NCBI RefSeq assembly: GCF_000626635.1
Contig: NZ_CP007451.1
Coordinates: 1,178,001 to 1,242,000 of the forward strand
Origin: Draconibacterium orientale
GTDB taxonomy: Bacteria > Bacteroidota > Bacteroidia > Bacteroidales > Prolixibacteraceae
Reading direction: 5' to 3'
Length of the DNA: 64,000 bases
Shown piece after piece: positions 36,598-45,576 of this stretch. Under the pieces are notes generated by a model. That model was not told where the DNA came from, searched no databases, and worked only from the letters and a program-made list of their open reading frames with translations. A program made the position numbers and the translations under genes. The first letter of the stretch is position 1. Every line of letters starts with the position of its first letter.

Positions 36598-37515
36598 ATG
36601 AGGAGCGAAAATAAAATTCACTATATAAAACATGCGTTAATCGATTCCGAAAAATGGAATCAATGCATTGATGGTGCGTTAAATTGCAGGATTTATGCCT
36701 ACGACTGGCACCTCGACCGGACTGCCATTGAATGGGATGCCCTGGTTTATGGCAATTACGAATATGTGATGCCACTGCCCTTTCGAAAAAAACTGGGTAT
36801 AAAATACCTTTACCAGCCACTTTTTTCGCAACAACTGGGAATTTTCCCGACACCATCGAAAGCAATTTTCGATGCCTTTATAGATGCGATAAAAGATCGT
36901 TTTAAATACGCCGATGTACAATTAAATGCGCTAAATGTTCCCGGCGAGAATAGCGGCGATATTTTTTTCGAACGGAAAAACTACCTGCTTTCGTTAACAA
37001 AAGATTTTAAATCGATCATTTCCGGCTACTCGAAAAATACGAAACGCAATATTGCCAAAGCTCAAAATCAGGATCTAACGATTATTGAAGGCATCCGGCA
37101 TGAAGATTACCTTGCATTTAAAGCAAAAAATCTGCCTGCGGGAGTTGAACAGTCGGCTATAGCCAAACTAAAGAGCCTCATTGCTTTTGGCGAATACAAA
37201 GGCTTTGGTAAAATATACGGGGTGTACACTCCGGAAAATAATCTTTGCGCAGCCGTTTATTTTTGCCGCTGGAAAGACCGCGTGATCTATTTTAATGCGG
37301 CCTCAAACGAAGAAGGTAAAAACACGGGAGCCATGTATTACCTGGTCAACCGTTTTATTGAAGACAATGCCGGAAAAAACCTGCTGTTGGATTTCGAAGG
37401 ATCGATGATTCCGGGAGTTGAGCGCTTTTACTCAGGTTTTGGAGCGAAACCCGAAACCTACTTTCATCTTAAATACAACCGTTTACCTTTGCTGCTAAGG
37501 TGGCTAAAACGATAA
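36598..37515 (+). CDS. FemAB/GNAT-like acyltransferase
   Basis: A 305-residue protein with the two-lobed GNAT/FemAB look: an N-terminal segment with YDWHLDRTAIEWDALVYG, a central basic GYSKNTKRNIAKAQ, and a C-terminal lobe with AAVYFCRWKDRVIYFNAAS and DFEGSMIPGVERFYSGFGA. This last pattern is typical of proteins annotated as acetyltransferases in Bacteroidota glycan clusters. No signal peptide is seen. It begins 14 bp after the upstream deacetylase-like gene. Acetyl or aminoacyl transfer to a surface sugar is an inference from the cluster. Confidence 0.65.
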   Translation: MRSENKIHYIKHALIDSEKWNQCIDGALNCRIYAYDWHLDRTAIEWDALVYGNYEYVMPLPFRKKLGIKYLYQPLFSQQLGIFPTPSKAIFDAFIDAIKDRFKYADVQLNALNVPGENSGDIFFERKNYLLSLTKDFKSIISGYSKNTKRNIAKAQNQDLTIIEGIRHEDYLAFKAKNLPAGVEQSAIAKLKSLIAFGEYKGFGKIYGVYTPENNLCAAVYFCRWKDRVIYFNAASNEEGKNTGAMYYLVNRFIEDNAGKNLLLDFEGSMIPGVERFYSGFGAKPETYFHLKYNRLPLLLRWLKR

Positions 37516-37521
37516 TTGGCA

Positions 37522-38490
37522 ATGAGGCATTTTCCGCGTTTGGTGAGTAAAAAACTGAGCACCCTGTTTTCAACCCGAAAACTTCTGGCGGCAAAAACAC
37601 CTCTGTTTCTGCCCTTTTACCACACCGTTAGCAACACGCCTTTACCACACCTATTAAACTACCCGGTAATTAACGAGAAACAATTTAAGCAGGAACTCGA
37701 TTTTTATTTGAAATATTTTAAGCCTGTTTCGTTGGAAGAACTAGCAAAGCCAACCAAACCCAACAGTTTTCATTTAAGTTTTGATGACGGACTTAAAGAA
37801 TGTGCCGAAATAATTGCACCAATTCTTTTGCAAAAAGGAATACCGGCCACATTTTTTGTGAATAGTGGTTTTGTTGACAACAAAGATCTTTTTCATCGGT
37901 ACAAAGCCAGTTTAATTGCCAATAAAATGCGCATGCACCCCGATGCAGAAGCAGAGAACTACCTGCACGAAAACGGGGTGCCGCTAAATGCATTATTGCA
38001 AACTCCCTACTCAAAACGAGAAATACTCGATCATGCGGCAGAGTTACTCGAAATCGATTTTCAAACGTTTCTGGAAACGCAACAACCTTACCTGACAACT
38101 GCCCAAATTAAAAAACTGCACAACCACGGTTTTTCCATTGGTGGCCACAGTCACAAACACCCTGAGCTTTGGAAGATCTCGCAGAAAAAACAACTAAAGC
38201 AGATTAAAAAAAGTATGAATTGGGTGGTTGAGAATGTTAATCCAAAAGTAAAAGCATTTGCATTTCCTTATACCGATGATGGCGTTTCCGGAAAAATGAT
38301 AAAAAAGATACACAACAACCGATGGTGCGATATTAGTTTTGGAACTGCGGGTGTTAAATACGACGAAATACCCAACCATTTTCAACGCTACCCGGCCGAA
38401 CAAACGGGTAATTTTGAAGGGAATATAAAAGCAGAATTTGTTTATTTTAAACTGCGTAAAACAATTGGCAAAGCAACAGTAAAACATTGA
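37522..38490 (+). CDS. NodB-type polysaccharide deacetylase
   Basis: About 322 residues from the ATG at 37522 (MRHFPRLVSKKL); a TTG two codons earlier is also possible. The catalytic motif HLSFDDGLKE and the metal histidines in SIGGHSHKHPEL are canonical, as is PATFFVNSGF after the first motif. There is no clear cleavable signal, so it may act in the cytoplasm or be tail-bound. It is the third gene of the four-gene run, 6 bp after the FemAB-like gene, and is coupled to the next by a TTGA overlap. Confidence 0.85.
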   Translation: MRHFPRLVSKKLSTLFSTRKLLAAKTPLFLPFYHTVSNTPLPHLLNYPVINEKQFKQELDFYLKYFKPVSLEELAKPTKPNSFHLSFDDGLKECAEIIAPILLQKGIPATFFVNSGFVDNKDLFHRYKASLIANKMRMHPDAEAENYLHENGVPLNALLQTPYSKREILDHAAELLEIDFQTFLETQQPYLTTAQIKKLHNHGFSIGGHSHKHPELWKISQKKQLKQIKKSMNWVVENVNPKVKAFAFPYTDDGVSGKMIKKIHNNRWCDISFGTAGVKYDEIPNHFQRYPAEQTGNFEGNIKAEFVYFKLRKTIGKATVKH

Positions 38491-39569
38491 CTTTACAGGT
38501 AAAAAAAATACGACTAAGCGAGCTGGAAAACTTTGTGAACAGCAAAGAATTTCAGAATTACGAAGTGATTCCCATTTCTTCAATTCGCGCCCAATCGTAT
38601 CTTGCCAATCCACACGGACATCCTGACGACATTGTACTTTATCTTGGTTTTATTGCTAATAAACTGGTGGCTTTTCGCAGTATTTTTGCCGACACGATTC
38701 ATTCCGATGGTCAGCAACTTCGTTTTGGTTGGTGTAGCGGAGCATGGGTTCATAACCTATTTCGCAGAAAAGGCTATTCTAAACAACTTTTACAAGAAGC
38801 CTATACTGACTGGAACGAAAAACTAATGTTTACCAATTATTCTCCCGAAGCTGAAAAGTTAATAATTAACAGCAAGCGTTTTCAAGCGATCCACCAGTTT
38901 GAAGGCTGCAGGGCCTATGCTTTTGTAAAAACTGAAAAGTTATTAAATGAGAAAAACTATTCGCTTCCGGGTTTGTATCCCACTTTAAATTTTATCATTC
39001 GAGTGGGCATACGCTTTAACCGTATTTTTTTTCGCCCTTCTCCTCCCCAATCGGTAGCGTTTGAAATGCTTTCACAACCCGATAAAGATTGTTACGATTT
39101 TCTGAAACAGCAACCGGGCAATAGTTTCTCTCAAAAAGACCAGGCGTTTTTTAACTGGTTATTTCAATACCCCTGGCTGTCGGATAAAAAAACGCCCGAT
39201 GCGGTACGTTACCCCTTTTCAGTTTTCTCTGAAGCTTTTTCTTACCAAACCATAAAAGTATATGATAATAAAAGCTTTAAAGGTTTTTTTATTTTTTCGC
39301 TTCGGGAAGGACATTTAAAAACCTTGTTTTTTTATGTCCCCGATTTATACATGCACGAAATTGCCCTGTTTTTAAAAAATTATTGCTTAAAATATGAAAT
39401 TGAGCGCTTAACTGTTTACAAAAAACAATTGGCAGACGAACTTTTAAAAAGAAAATTCCCATTTTTGCATGCGAAAAGATACGGGCAAAAAATATACAGT
39501 ACTTTTCAGGTATCAAACCAAAAGCAACTAATATTTCAGGACGGTGAGGGCGATGTTCCCTTCACCTAA
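38487..39569 (+). CDS. GNAT-like acyltransferase, TTG start overlapping the upstream stop
   Basis: A 360-residue protein whose first half is GNAT-like: VLYLGFIANKLVAFRSIFAD, then GAWVHNLFRRKGYSKQLLQEAY, resembling the acetyl-CoA pyrophosphate loop (R-x2-G-x-[GS]). The second half is unrecognised and includes a hydrophobic, Phe-rich stretch. The start is TTG at 38487-38489, sharing bases with the TGA of the deacetylase; no usable ATG occurs until far downstream, so coupling by overlap is likely. It probably acts with the neighbouring deacetylases on one glycan. Confidence 0.65.
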   Translation: MTLQVKKIRLSELENFVNSKEFQNYEVIPISSIRAQSYLANPHGHPDDIVLYLGFIANKLVAFRSIFADTIHSDGQQLRFGWCSGAWVHNLFRRKGYSKQLLQEAYTDWNEKLMFTNYSPEAEKLIINSKRFQAIHQFEGCRAYAFVKTEKLLNEKNYSLPGLYPTLNFIIRVGIRFNRIFFRPSPPQSVAFEMLSQPDKDCYDFLKQQPGNSFSQKDQAFFNWLFQYPWLSDKKTPDAVRYPFSVFSEAFSYQTIKVYDNKSFKGFFIFSLREGHLKTLFFYVPDLYMHEIALFLKNYCLKYEIERLTVYKKQLADELLKRKFPFLHAKRYGQKIYSTFQVSNQKQLIFQDGEGDVPFT

Positions 39570-39578
39570 AAAAAAAAT

Positions 39579-40241
39579 ATGAAAGTTCGAGTTTTAGGCA
39601 ATACTCACTCCATTTTAGACCAATACCTGGCAGAAATTCGGGATACAGGAATTCAAACAGACCCACTTCGTTTTCGTGATAACCTGAACCGAATTGGTGA
39701 AATTTTCGCCTACGAAATCAGCAAAGAAATGCAATTTGAGATTAACGACGTAATAACTCCGCTGGGTGTTGCCAAAGTGCCTAAATTGTGTCGTCAACCG
39801 GTTTTAGCAACCATATTACGTGCAGGGTTGGCCATGCACAATGGTTTGCTGCGTGTTTTCGACCGGGCAGAAAACTGTTTTATTTCCGCGTTCAGAAAAT
39901 ACACCGAAGGTGGTGAGTTTGAAATTGAATTTGAATACATGGCTTCGCCGTCGCTTGATGATAAAGTGGTGATACTTTCAGACCCGATGCTGGCCTCGGG
40001 CAAATCGATGGAAATTGGTTACGAAGCATTGTTCAGCAAAGGAAAACCGGCGCACATTCACCTGGTGGCAATTATTGCCAGCGAAGAAGGAGTTGCGTAT
40101 GTGAAGAATGCCATTAAAGACGAAAATGTGACCTTATGGCTCGGCGCCGTCGATCCGGAAATGACTCCAAAATCGTACATTGTTCCGGGACTGGGCGATG
40201 CCGGTGATTTGGCATTTGGCGAAAAAATCGATTCGAAATAA
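39579..40241 (+). CDS. upp: Uracil phosphoribosyltransferase
   Basis: Salvages uracil to UMP with PRPP. The 220-residue protein shows TILRAGLAMHNGLL, the PRPP-binding VILSDPMLASGKSME, and the Upp-specific uracil-binding end YIVPGLGDAGDLAFGEK. It starts 9 bp after the GNAT-like gene, so it may be carried on the same transcript although unrelated in function. A terminator follows. Confidence 0.95.
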   Translation: MKVRVLGNTHSILDQYLAEIRDTGIQTDPLRFRDNLNRIGEIFAYEISKEMQFEINDVITPLGVAKVPKLCRQPVLATILRAGLAMHNGLLRVFDRAENCFISAFRKYTEGGEFEIEFEYMASPSLDDKVVILSDPMLASGKSMEIGYEALFSKGKPAHIHLVAIIASEEGVAYVKNAIKDENVTLWLGAVDPEMTPKSYIVPGLGDAGDLAFGEKIDSK

Positions 40242-40251
40242 AATAAACAAG

Positions 40252-40285
40252 AATGCCAGCCCTTTACAGGACTGGCATTTTTTTG
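40252..40285. terminator. Intrinsic terminator after upp
   Basis: AATGCCAG pairs with CTGGCATT, with CC/GG able to extend the stem, and is followed by seven Ts, about 12 bp after the upp stop; the flavin reductase gene converges on it. Confidence 0.75.
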
Positions 40286-40319
40286 CAACTCTCTCAAACT
40301 ATTCTTTTGTAATTCTATC

Positions 40320-41000
40320 TTAAAAATATACCTCAACGGTAATATTCTCTCTTCCAAATCTTTTGTCGCTTAATATCTCCATCGAGTCGAAAATCATATC
40401 GCTGTTTCCGCACAGGTAAAAACAGGTATTTTTATCAAAATCTGTCTTTTTCAGATAGTCAGTCACCCGGCCGTTAAAATCACCGCTTTTATCGCGCGAT
40501 GTGCAAAGTACGTAATTCTCTTTATTGTAATCCTGCTGCTCGTAGCCTTCTTCGGCATAACGCACACCGTGAATTAACTGGTAATTTAAACCCGGATTAC
40601 TTTTTACCATACTATGAAACGGTGCAATTCCGGTTCCGCTGGCAATAAAAATATGCTTGTGCGTATCTTTATTTTTCTCATCCAACCCAAATTTTCCGAA
40701 AGGACCATGCACTTCTACCATGTCGCCAACTTTCAAATGTTTTAGCTTTGGCGAGAAATAGCCACCTTCAACTTCTTTCACCAATACCTCCAGGTTTTCG
40801 CCCTTTTCGGCACTGTAAATCGAGTACTCGCGGCTTTGATAGTCGCCTGTAATCGACAACGACACATGCTGCCCGGCAACAAATTCGAAGCGACTTTTTG
40901 GTAACGACAACACAAAAGTGTGCTCTGTTAATCTCCTGATCCCAACAACCTTATAATAATTCGTATCAAGCTGTACTTCTGGTTTCATATCAATTGTCAT
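40320..41000 (-). CDS. Ferredoxin-NADP reductase-like flavin oxidoreductase
   Basis: About 226 residues from the ATG at 40998-41000 (MTIDMKPEVQLD); an ATG 39 bases further upstream adds a Cys/Arg-rich leader that looks non-native. The FAD-binding motif is REYS in YQSREYSIYSAE. The NAD(P) part shows IASGTGIAPFHSM and the C-terminal YLCGNSDMIFDSMEIL with the usual CG dipeptide. It has no 2Fe-2S domain. Electron acceptor unknown; a ferredoxin or flavodoxin partner is usual, and a flavodoxin-like gene lies divergently next door. Confidence 0.85.
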   Translation of the reverse strand: MTIDMKPEVQLDTNYYKVVGIRRLTEHTFVLSLPKSRFEFVAGQHVSLSITGDYQSREYSIYSAEKGENLEVLVKEVEGGYFSPKLKHLKVGDMVEVHGPFGKFGLDEKNKDTHKHIFIASGTGIAPFHSMVKSNPGLNYQLIHGVRYAEEGYEQQDYNKENYVLCTSRDKSGDFNGRVTDYLKKTDFDKNTCFYLCGNSDMIFDSMEILSDKRFGRENITVEVYF

Positions 41001-41196
41001 GATGTATCTGTTTTTTCTTCGACACAAAAATATGTGCAATTATTGATTTAAAGACTTTTTGGTGTTTTATTTCACCGATAGTTTTAGAGAATTAACCGAT
41101 TTTTAACACGAATGTTCAATAGTATGCCATAATTTAGAATAGAAATTTTCGAATATCGATCTCAATTTCTAAAAAACCAAGTCATCAGAAAAAAAA

Positions 41197-41700
41197 ATGA
41201 AAACATTAATCACCTATTGCACCACTCACGGATGTACAGAAAAAACAGCGAATGAACTAAAACAGTTTTTAGGAGGCGAAGTTTTATTGGTTAACCTAAA
41301 AAAAGAACTGGTTCCTGATCTTTCTTCTTTTGATCGGATAATTATTGGAGGCTCTATTCATGCCGGCCAGATTCAGAAAAAAGTGAAAGATTTTTGCAAC
41401 GAGCACTACGAAACGCTTAAGGATAAAGAGCTTGGCTTATTTATTTGCTGCATGGAAGAAGGCGAAAAAGCGGAAAATCAGTTACATGAGGCTTTTCCTG
41501 CGGGCTTGTTGAAAAGTGCCAAAGCAACAGCATGCCTGGGTGGAGAGTTCGACTTTAATAAAATGAATTTTTTCCAGAAGCTTATTGTAAAGAAAGTGGC
41601 AAAGATTGAAAACAGTGTTTCGCACATTAACCACGATGCCATCAAACGTTTCTCGCAGCAAATGAACCAGATTTTTAATCCGTTTCTGTTTTTTGTTTAA
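41197..41700 (+). CDS. Flavodoxin-domain protein, HemG-like
   Basis: A 167-residue flavodoxin-fold protein. The N-terminal LITYCTTHGCTEKTANEL is the FMN phosphate loop, with IIGGSIHAGQIQKKVKDFC next and a Cys-Cys-Met in FICCMEEG, all resembling the quinone-dependent protoporphyrinogen oxidase HemG. A function in haem synthesis is likely but not certain, since other flavodoxins share this look. Its stop overlaps that of the convergent trmN6 gene by four bases (41697-41700). Confidence 0.75.
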   Translation: MKTLITYCTTHGCTEKTANELKQFLGGEVLLVNLKKELVPDLSSFDRIIIGGSIHAGQIQKKVKDFCNEHYETLKDKELGLFICCMEEGEKAENQLHEAFPAGLLKSAKATACLGGEFDFNKMNFFQKLIVKKVAKIENSVSHINHDAIKRFSQQMNQIFNPFLFFV

Positions 41701-42425
41701 AAGTTGAGGTAATAATCACGGGTTAAGGTTTTAAAGTTATCGCTACACGATCCATCGTTATTGTAAATTACAAGATCATCGGTTACTGTCGCTGTTTCCT
41801 TTTTACTCATCTCCATTAAAATCCGGTTCGCCGGTTTTTTCTCATTGGGAGCTATCCTCGTTATTCTTCTTATATACAATTGATTTTGCTGTGCCAGCTT
41901 TTCAATTTCCATTGATGCTGTTTCAGGAAATATAAATGCAAATCGTCCCTTCTCTGATAATAACTGCGAGGTACTTTGTACTAACGTTTCGTACGACAAA
42001 CTATCCGTATGCCTTGCCAGCGAGCGGCTTTCATTATCTGCTTTTAGCGAATTCTGAAAGAAAGGAGGATTCGACACAATCAAATCGAATTTTGAAGTAG
42101 TTTCGGCAGCAAAGTTTTGTAACGAAACATTCGCTACTTCTACCCTATCTTTCCAGGGCGATGCAGCAACATTTTCTGTGGCTTCTTCGGCAGCATTTTT
42201 CTCAATTTCGATGGCGGTAATTCTGGCTTGCGAGCGCTGGGCCAGCATTAATGCGATTAATCCGGTTCCGGTACCAATGTCGAGAATCGTATTGCAATCG
42301 CCAACATCTGCCCACGCTCCCAGCAAAATGCCATCGATACCCACTTTCATGGCCGAACGCGCCTGTTCGATCCGGAATTGTTTGAATTGGAAATAATTGT
42401 TTCTACCCATTACATAATAAATCAT
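41697..42425 (-). CDS. trmN6: tRNA1(Val) A37 N6-methyltransferase
   Basis: A 242-residue SAM-dependent methyltransferase related to E. coli YfiC/TrmN6, which methylates A37 of tRNA-Val. SAM motif I is DIGTGTGLIALMLAQ and the amino-methyltransferase motif IV is SNPPFFQ. N-terminal FQFKQFRIEQARSAMKVGIDGILLGAWA is diagnostic. The true start may be the second Met (MGRNNYFQF), five residues in. Target assignment is by homology. Confidence 0.88.
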   Translation of the reverse strand: MIYYVMGRNNYFQFKQFRIEQARSAMKVGIDGILLGAWADVGDCNTILDIGTGTGLIALMLAQRSQARITAIEIEKNAAEEATENVAASPWKDRVEVANVSLQNFAAETTSKFDLIVSNPPFFQNSLKADNESRSLARHTDSLSYETLVQSTSQLLSEKGRFAFIFPETASMEIEKLAQQNQLYIRRITRIAPNEKKPANRILMEMSKKETATVTDDLVIYNNDGSCSDNFKTLTRDYYLNF

Positions 42426-42439
42426 TTAATACCTACTTG

Positions 42440-42530
42440 TTACACAAAGATTCACTAAGACCACACAAAGAAGCACAAAGTTTATTTTACTTTGTGAATA
42501 TCTGAGCCTCCTTCGAGGTTCTCTGTGTAA
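42440..42530. repeat. TTACACA...TGTGTAA bordered repeat
   Basis: A 91-bp element with TTACACA and TGTGTAA ends, containing several CACAAAG-type words on a roughly 11-bp spacing. It fills most of the gap between trmN6 and the TIGR02757 gene. Confidence 0.5.
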
Positions 42531-42544
42531 TAAAGATACAAAGG

Positions 42545-43312
42545 TTAGAATTTTTCAAAAACTCCCAATCCAAACAGTGCAAAGTCATATTTTATTGGAT
42601 CGTTGGAATCGAATTCGCGCAAGGTGGCGGTAATTTCTTCCACCGCTTTCCAGTCGTTTGAGCGGCGTTGCAGCAGCCCGAGTTTTCGCCCCACATTTCC
42701 GGTGTGCACATCCAGCGGCAACATTAGCGCCGATTGCGGAATAGCTTTCCACAAGCCAAAATCCACACCCGCTTTATCATTTCTGCACATCCAGCGCAAA
42801 TACATGTTCAGGCGTTTGGCCGATGCTCCCTTGTTTACATTCGAAATATGTTTGCGTGTGCGTTCGCCTTCCGTTTCGAAAAACACCGAATGGAAATGTG
42901 CCAAAGCCGATTTTACCGATTGTTCCTGTTGAAATCCACCTTCAAAAACCTTTTGCAAGCCCCCGTGATTTTTGTAGATATTTCGTAACGAGCAAATAAA
43001 ATAGATACAATCGTCGCCATTAAATGTGCGGTGCACAAACTTTTGCAGCCGGTCGAGTTCCTTTTCCGAGGCGTTTAACACAAAGTCGTATGGTTGATTA
43101 TCGAGCAAAGCCATTAAACGCAAAGCGTTTTTTATAATGGCAGCACGATTTCCCCAGGCAATGGTTGCCGCCAGAAATCCGGAAATCTCAATATTTTCTT
43201 TTTCAGCAAATTGCTTGGGAACCTGAATTGGGTCGGTTTCAATAAATTCGGGTTGATTGTACTTTTCAACCTTTTCGTCGAGGAACTCTTTTAGATCAGC
43301 TATTTCTTCCAT
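42545..43312 (-). CDS. TIGR02757-family protein
   Basis: A 255-residue conserved protein of unknown function. It contains FVHRTFNGDDCIYFICSLRNIY, the central RLNMYLRWMCRNDKAGVDFGLW, then LPLDVHTGNVGRKLGLLQRR and the end YDFALFGLGVFEKF. The RWMCR and LDVHTG-R-LGL segments recall helix-hairpin-helix DNA glycosylases such as the Ogg-like group, so a nucleic-acid role is possible, but this is inference. No membrane segment or signal is present. Confidence 0.85.
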   Translation of the reverse strand: MEEIADLKEFLDEKVEKYNQPEFIETDPIQVPKQFAEKENIEISGFLAATIAWGNRAAIIKNALRLMALLDNQPYDFVLNASEKELDRLQKFVHRTFNGDDCIYFICSLRNIYKNHGGLQKVFEGGFQQEQSVKSALAHFHSVFFETEGERTRKHISNVNKGASAKRLNMYLRWMCRNDKAGVDFGLWKAIPQSALMLPLDVHTGNVGRKLGLLQRRSNDWKAVEEITATLREFDSNDPIKYDFALFGLGVFEKF

Positions 43313-43334
43313 TGTTCAATTTTATGAGAAGATT

Positions 43335-43397
43335 GATACTGGATGTCGGATGCTGGATACTGGATACTGGATACTCGATGCTGGATGCTGAATACTG
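43335..43397. repeat. Heptamer tandem repeat (GATACTG/GATGCTG), nine units
   Basis: Nine adjoining 7-bp units in strict register (GATACTG, GATGTCG, GATGCTG, GATACTG x2, GATACTC, GATGCTG x2, AATACTG) between two leftward genes. A second heptamer tract, GGAAGAC-type, is at 45452. Confidence 0.9.
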
Positions 43398-43420
43398 CGA
43401 CTGATCACTGGCCACTTTCT

Positions 43421-44071
43421 TTACTCGATAATTCCGTCCTTAATATGGATAATCTGGTCTGATTGTTCGGCAAAATGATCATCGTGAGTTACAATAATAA
43501 AAGTTTGCCCCATGTCGTCGCGCAATTTGAAAAGCAGGTCGTGCAGCTCGTCTCGGTTGGTGGAATCGAGGTTTCCCGATGGTTCATCGGCCATCACCAC
43601 CGACGGGCTGTTTATCAACGCACGCGCCATTGCCACGCGTTGCTTTTCGCCACCCGACAATTCGGATGGTTTATGTCCCATACGATCTGCCAGTCCCAAA
43701 TAATCGATCAATTCTTTTGCGCGGGCTTCGGCCTTTGCTTTTGGTGTTTTGGCTATAAATGCCGGAATACAAACATTTTCCAATGCCGTAAACTCGGGCA
43801 ACAAATGATGAAACTGAAACACAAAACCAATTTCGCGGTTACGAAAATCGGCCAGCTTTTTTTCGCTGAGATCAGAGATTTTTGTGTCGTTGAAAAAGAG
43901 CTCCCCGCTATCGGGTTTACTCAGCGTTCCCAGAATTTGCAGCAAAGTAGTCTTCCCTGCCCCACTGGCACCAACAATTGAATACAATTTTCCTTTCGGA
44001 ATATCCAGGTCAATTCCTTTTAACACCTCAAGTGCTCCGAACGATTTTGTTATGTTTTCAGCTCTTATCAA
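43421..44071 (-). CDS. LolD-like ABC transporter ATP-binding protein
   Basis: A 216-residue ATPase of the LolD/MacB class, which drives lipoprotein release or mechanotransmission rather than classical transport. It shows Walker [16 protein letters not shown], the LolD-type [18 protein letters not shown], signature [15 protein letters not shown] and Walker [14 protein letters not shown]. Its permease partner is not in the window, since the adjacent upstream gene is an ion exchanger 29 bp away. Confidence 0.88.
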   Translation of the reverse strand: MIRAENITKSFGALEVLKGIDLDIPKGKLYSIVGASGAGKTTLLQILGTLSKPDSGELFFNDTKISDLSEKKLADFRNREIGFVFQFHHLLPEFTALENVCIPAFIAKTPKAKAEARAKELIDYLGLADRMGHKPSELSGGEKQRVAMARALINSPSVVMADEPSGNLDSTNRDELHDLLFKLRDDMGQTFIIVTHDDHFAEQSDQIIHIKDGIIE

Positions 44072-44100
44072 TGCAATTATTTATAGGATAAACTCCAATT

Positions 44101-45129
44101 CTACAGCTTTAGTATTTCATACAGCACATAGGCCAGGTAAGCCACTAAAAGCACAACTCCGGTAAGTTTCCCGACTTTCCAGCGTTGAACAAGTAAAAGC
44201 ACAATCAGCAATACTACCGATCCGGACAAAATAAGCGACGAACCCAGCAGGTTTCCACCGGCCTCAATCGTACCGCCAGAAATAAGCATTACGAGGATGA
44301 AAGGCAATCCCAGGCCTACCAGAATATCGAAAATATTGGATCCAATGGCATTACTAACGGCCATATCGCCACGTCCCTGACGCGCCACAATAAGCGACGA
44401 AAACAAATCGGGGATTGAGGTACCAATTGCCAGAACAGTAAGTGCAATTATCGCTTCCGGAATATTTAATTCGTGCGAAATAACAACCGCCAGCTCCACC
44501 AATGCCCAACTTAATGCAGCAATTAAAACGATGGAGACAAAAAATACCAGGTAGTAGCGTTTTGGTTTCGGAAAAATAAAACACAGAAAATGATCAAACG
44601 GCGCCAGAATTCCTTTCGGGTTACAATCGGCCTCTTCTTCCACATCACTTTGTTTATCTTCGTATTTAAACCACTTTCGCCAGTACACCACCGCAATTAC
44701 ATACAGCACATAAACGGCCAGGAATACCGCTGTTTCCCACAATTCGAGTTTTCCGTCCCAGATAAAAACCACCAGGAGAGCCACCGAAAGCGAATAAAAA
44801 AGAAGATCGCGAATTACCGGGCTTTTTGTTAATGTGGCTTTTCGCACCAGTGCCGATGCACCAACGATTACCAGCAGGTTGAAAATGGCGCTTCCCACAA
44901 TGCTTCCGATACCAATGGCCTGATGTTCGCCCGGTTTTATAACGGCAAACAGTGCTACAAACAGCTCAGGAGCACTCGACCCCACGGCCATCAATGTGGC
45001 TCCGGCGGCATCGCTCGATAAACGCAGGTCTTTCGATATTTTATCCAAAGACGATATAAAAAACAAATCGACAACACGGGCAAGCAAAATAAAGCAAGCC
45101 AGCAAAGCCAATATGGAAAGTATAATCAT
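44101..45129 (-). CDS. CaCA-family calcium/sodium antiporter
   Basis: A 342-residue inner-membrane exchanger with two inverted repeats of about five helices each. The two alpha-repeat motifs are clear: GSSAPELFVALFAV with GSIVGSAIFNLLVIVGASAL in the first half, and AIGTSIPDLFSSLIVA with NAIGSNIFDILVGLGLPF in the second. The charged loop between them (DKQSDVEEEADCNPKG) is cytoplasmic. It probably exports Ca2+ using Na+ or H+. Confidence 0.92.
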   Translation of the reverse strand: MIILSILALLACFILLARVVDLFFISSLDKISKDLRLSSDAAGATLMAVGSSAPELFVALFAVIKPGEHQAIGIGSIVGSAIFNLLVIVGASALVRKATLTKSPVIRDLLFYSLSVALLVVFIWDGKLELWETAVFLAVYVLYVIAVVYWRKWFKYEDKQSDVEEEADCNPKGILAPFDHFLCFIFPKPKRYYLVFFVSIVLIAALSWALVELAVVISHELNIPEAIIALTVLAIGTSIPDLFSSLIVARQGRGDMAVSNAIGSNIFDILVGLGLPFILVMLISGGTIEAGGNLLGSSLILSGSVVLLIVLLLVQRWKVGKLTGVVLLVAYLAYVLYEILKL

Positions 45130-45146
45130 TAAAATGATTTTTTGTG

Positions 45147-45413
45147 TTAATCCTTCAACTTGTCGGTAATACCTTTTTGAATATCGGTAGTTTCCTTTTT
45201 AACGGTTGAAGAAACCTCGTTAATATCTTTTTGAATATCAGAAGTATGGTTATCGAGTTCGCGTTTTATTTCGTTTGTGGCTTTCTTAAACTCACGCATT
45301 CCCTTCCCCAGTGTTTTGGCAATATCGGGTATCGCTTTCGACCCGAAAAACAACAATGCCAACAGCATTACCAAAACTATCTCGCCACCACTTATAAATA
45401 ATAAATACTGCAT
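45147..45413 (-). CDS. tatA: Twin-arginine translocase subunit TatA/E
   Basis: The pore-forming Tat component, 88 residues from the ATG at 45411-45413 (MQYLLFISGGEIVLVM), a start that places the single membrane helix at the N-terminus as in the family. The helix is followed by the hinge FFGSKAIPDIAKTLGKGMREFKKA, the amphipathic helix of TatA, then a charged tail with DIQK repeats. It sits apart from tatC (32 kb) and next to the ion exchanger. Confidence 0.93.
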   Translation of the reverse strand: MQYLLFISGGEIVLVMLLALLFFGSKAIPDIAKTLGKGMREFKKATNEIKRELDNHTSDIQKDINEVSSTVKKETTDIQKGITDKLKD

Positions 45414-45451
45414 CGTTAAAATTGATTTAGAACACAAATATATAAAAAGTT

Positions 45452-45479
45452 GGAAGTCGGAAGACGGAAGATGGAAGAT
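45452..45479. repeat. Heptamer tandem repeat (GGAAGAC), four units
   Basis: GGAAGTC, GGAAGAC, GGAAGAT, GGAAGAT in direct succession, upstream of tatA. Confidence 0.8.
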
Positions 45480-45576
45480 AGTTTATCAAGTTTAAATGAT
45501 GACCGGACATGTACGAACCTGAAGCCAATAAGTGTTGATACCGGGCACCGATGAATGGCTTTACAAAATGTCAATA

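Noticed and set aside
36197..36865. A 222-codon minus-strand open frame across the deacetylase/FemAB junction
   Set aside because: It covers two well-supported genes in antisense and has no recognisable domain.
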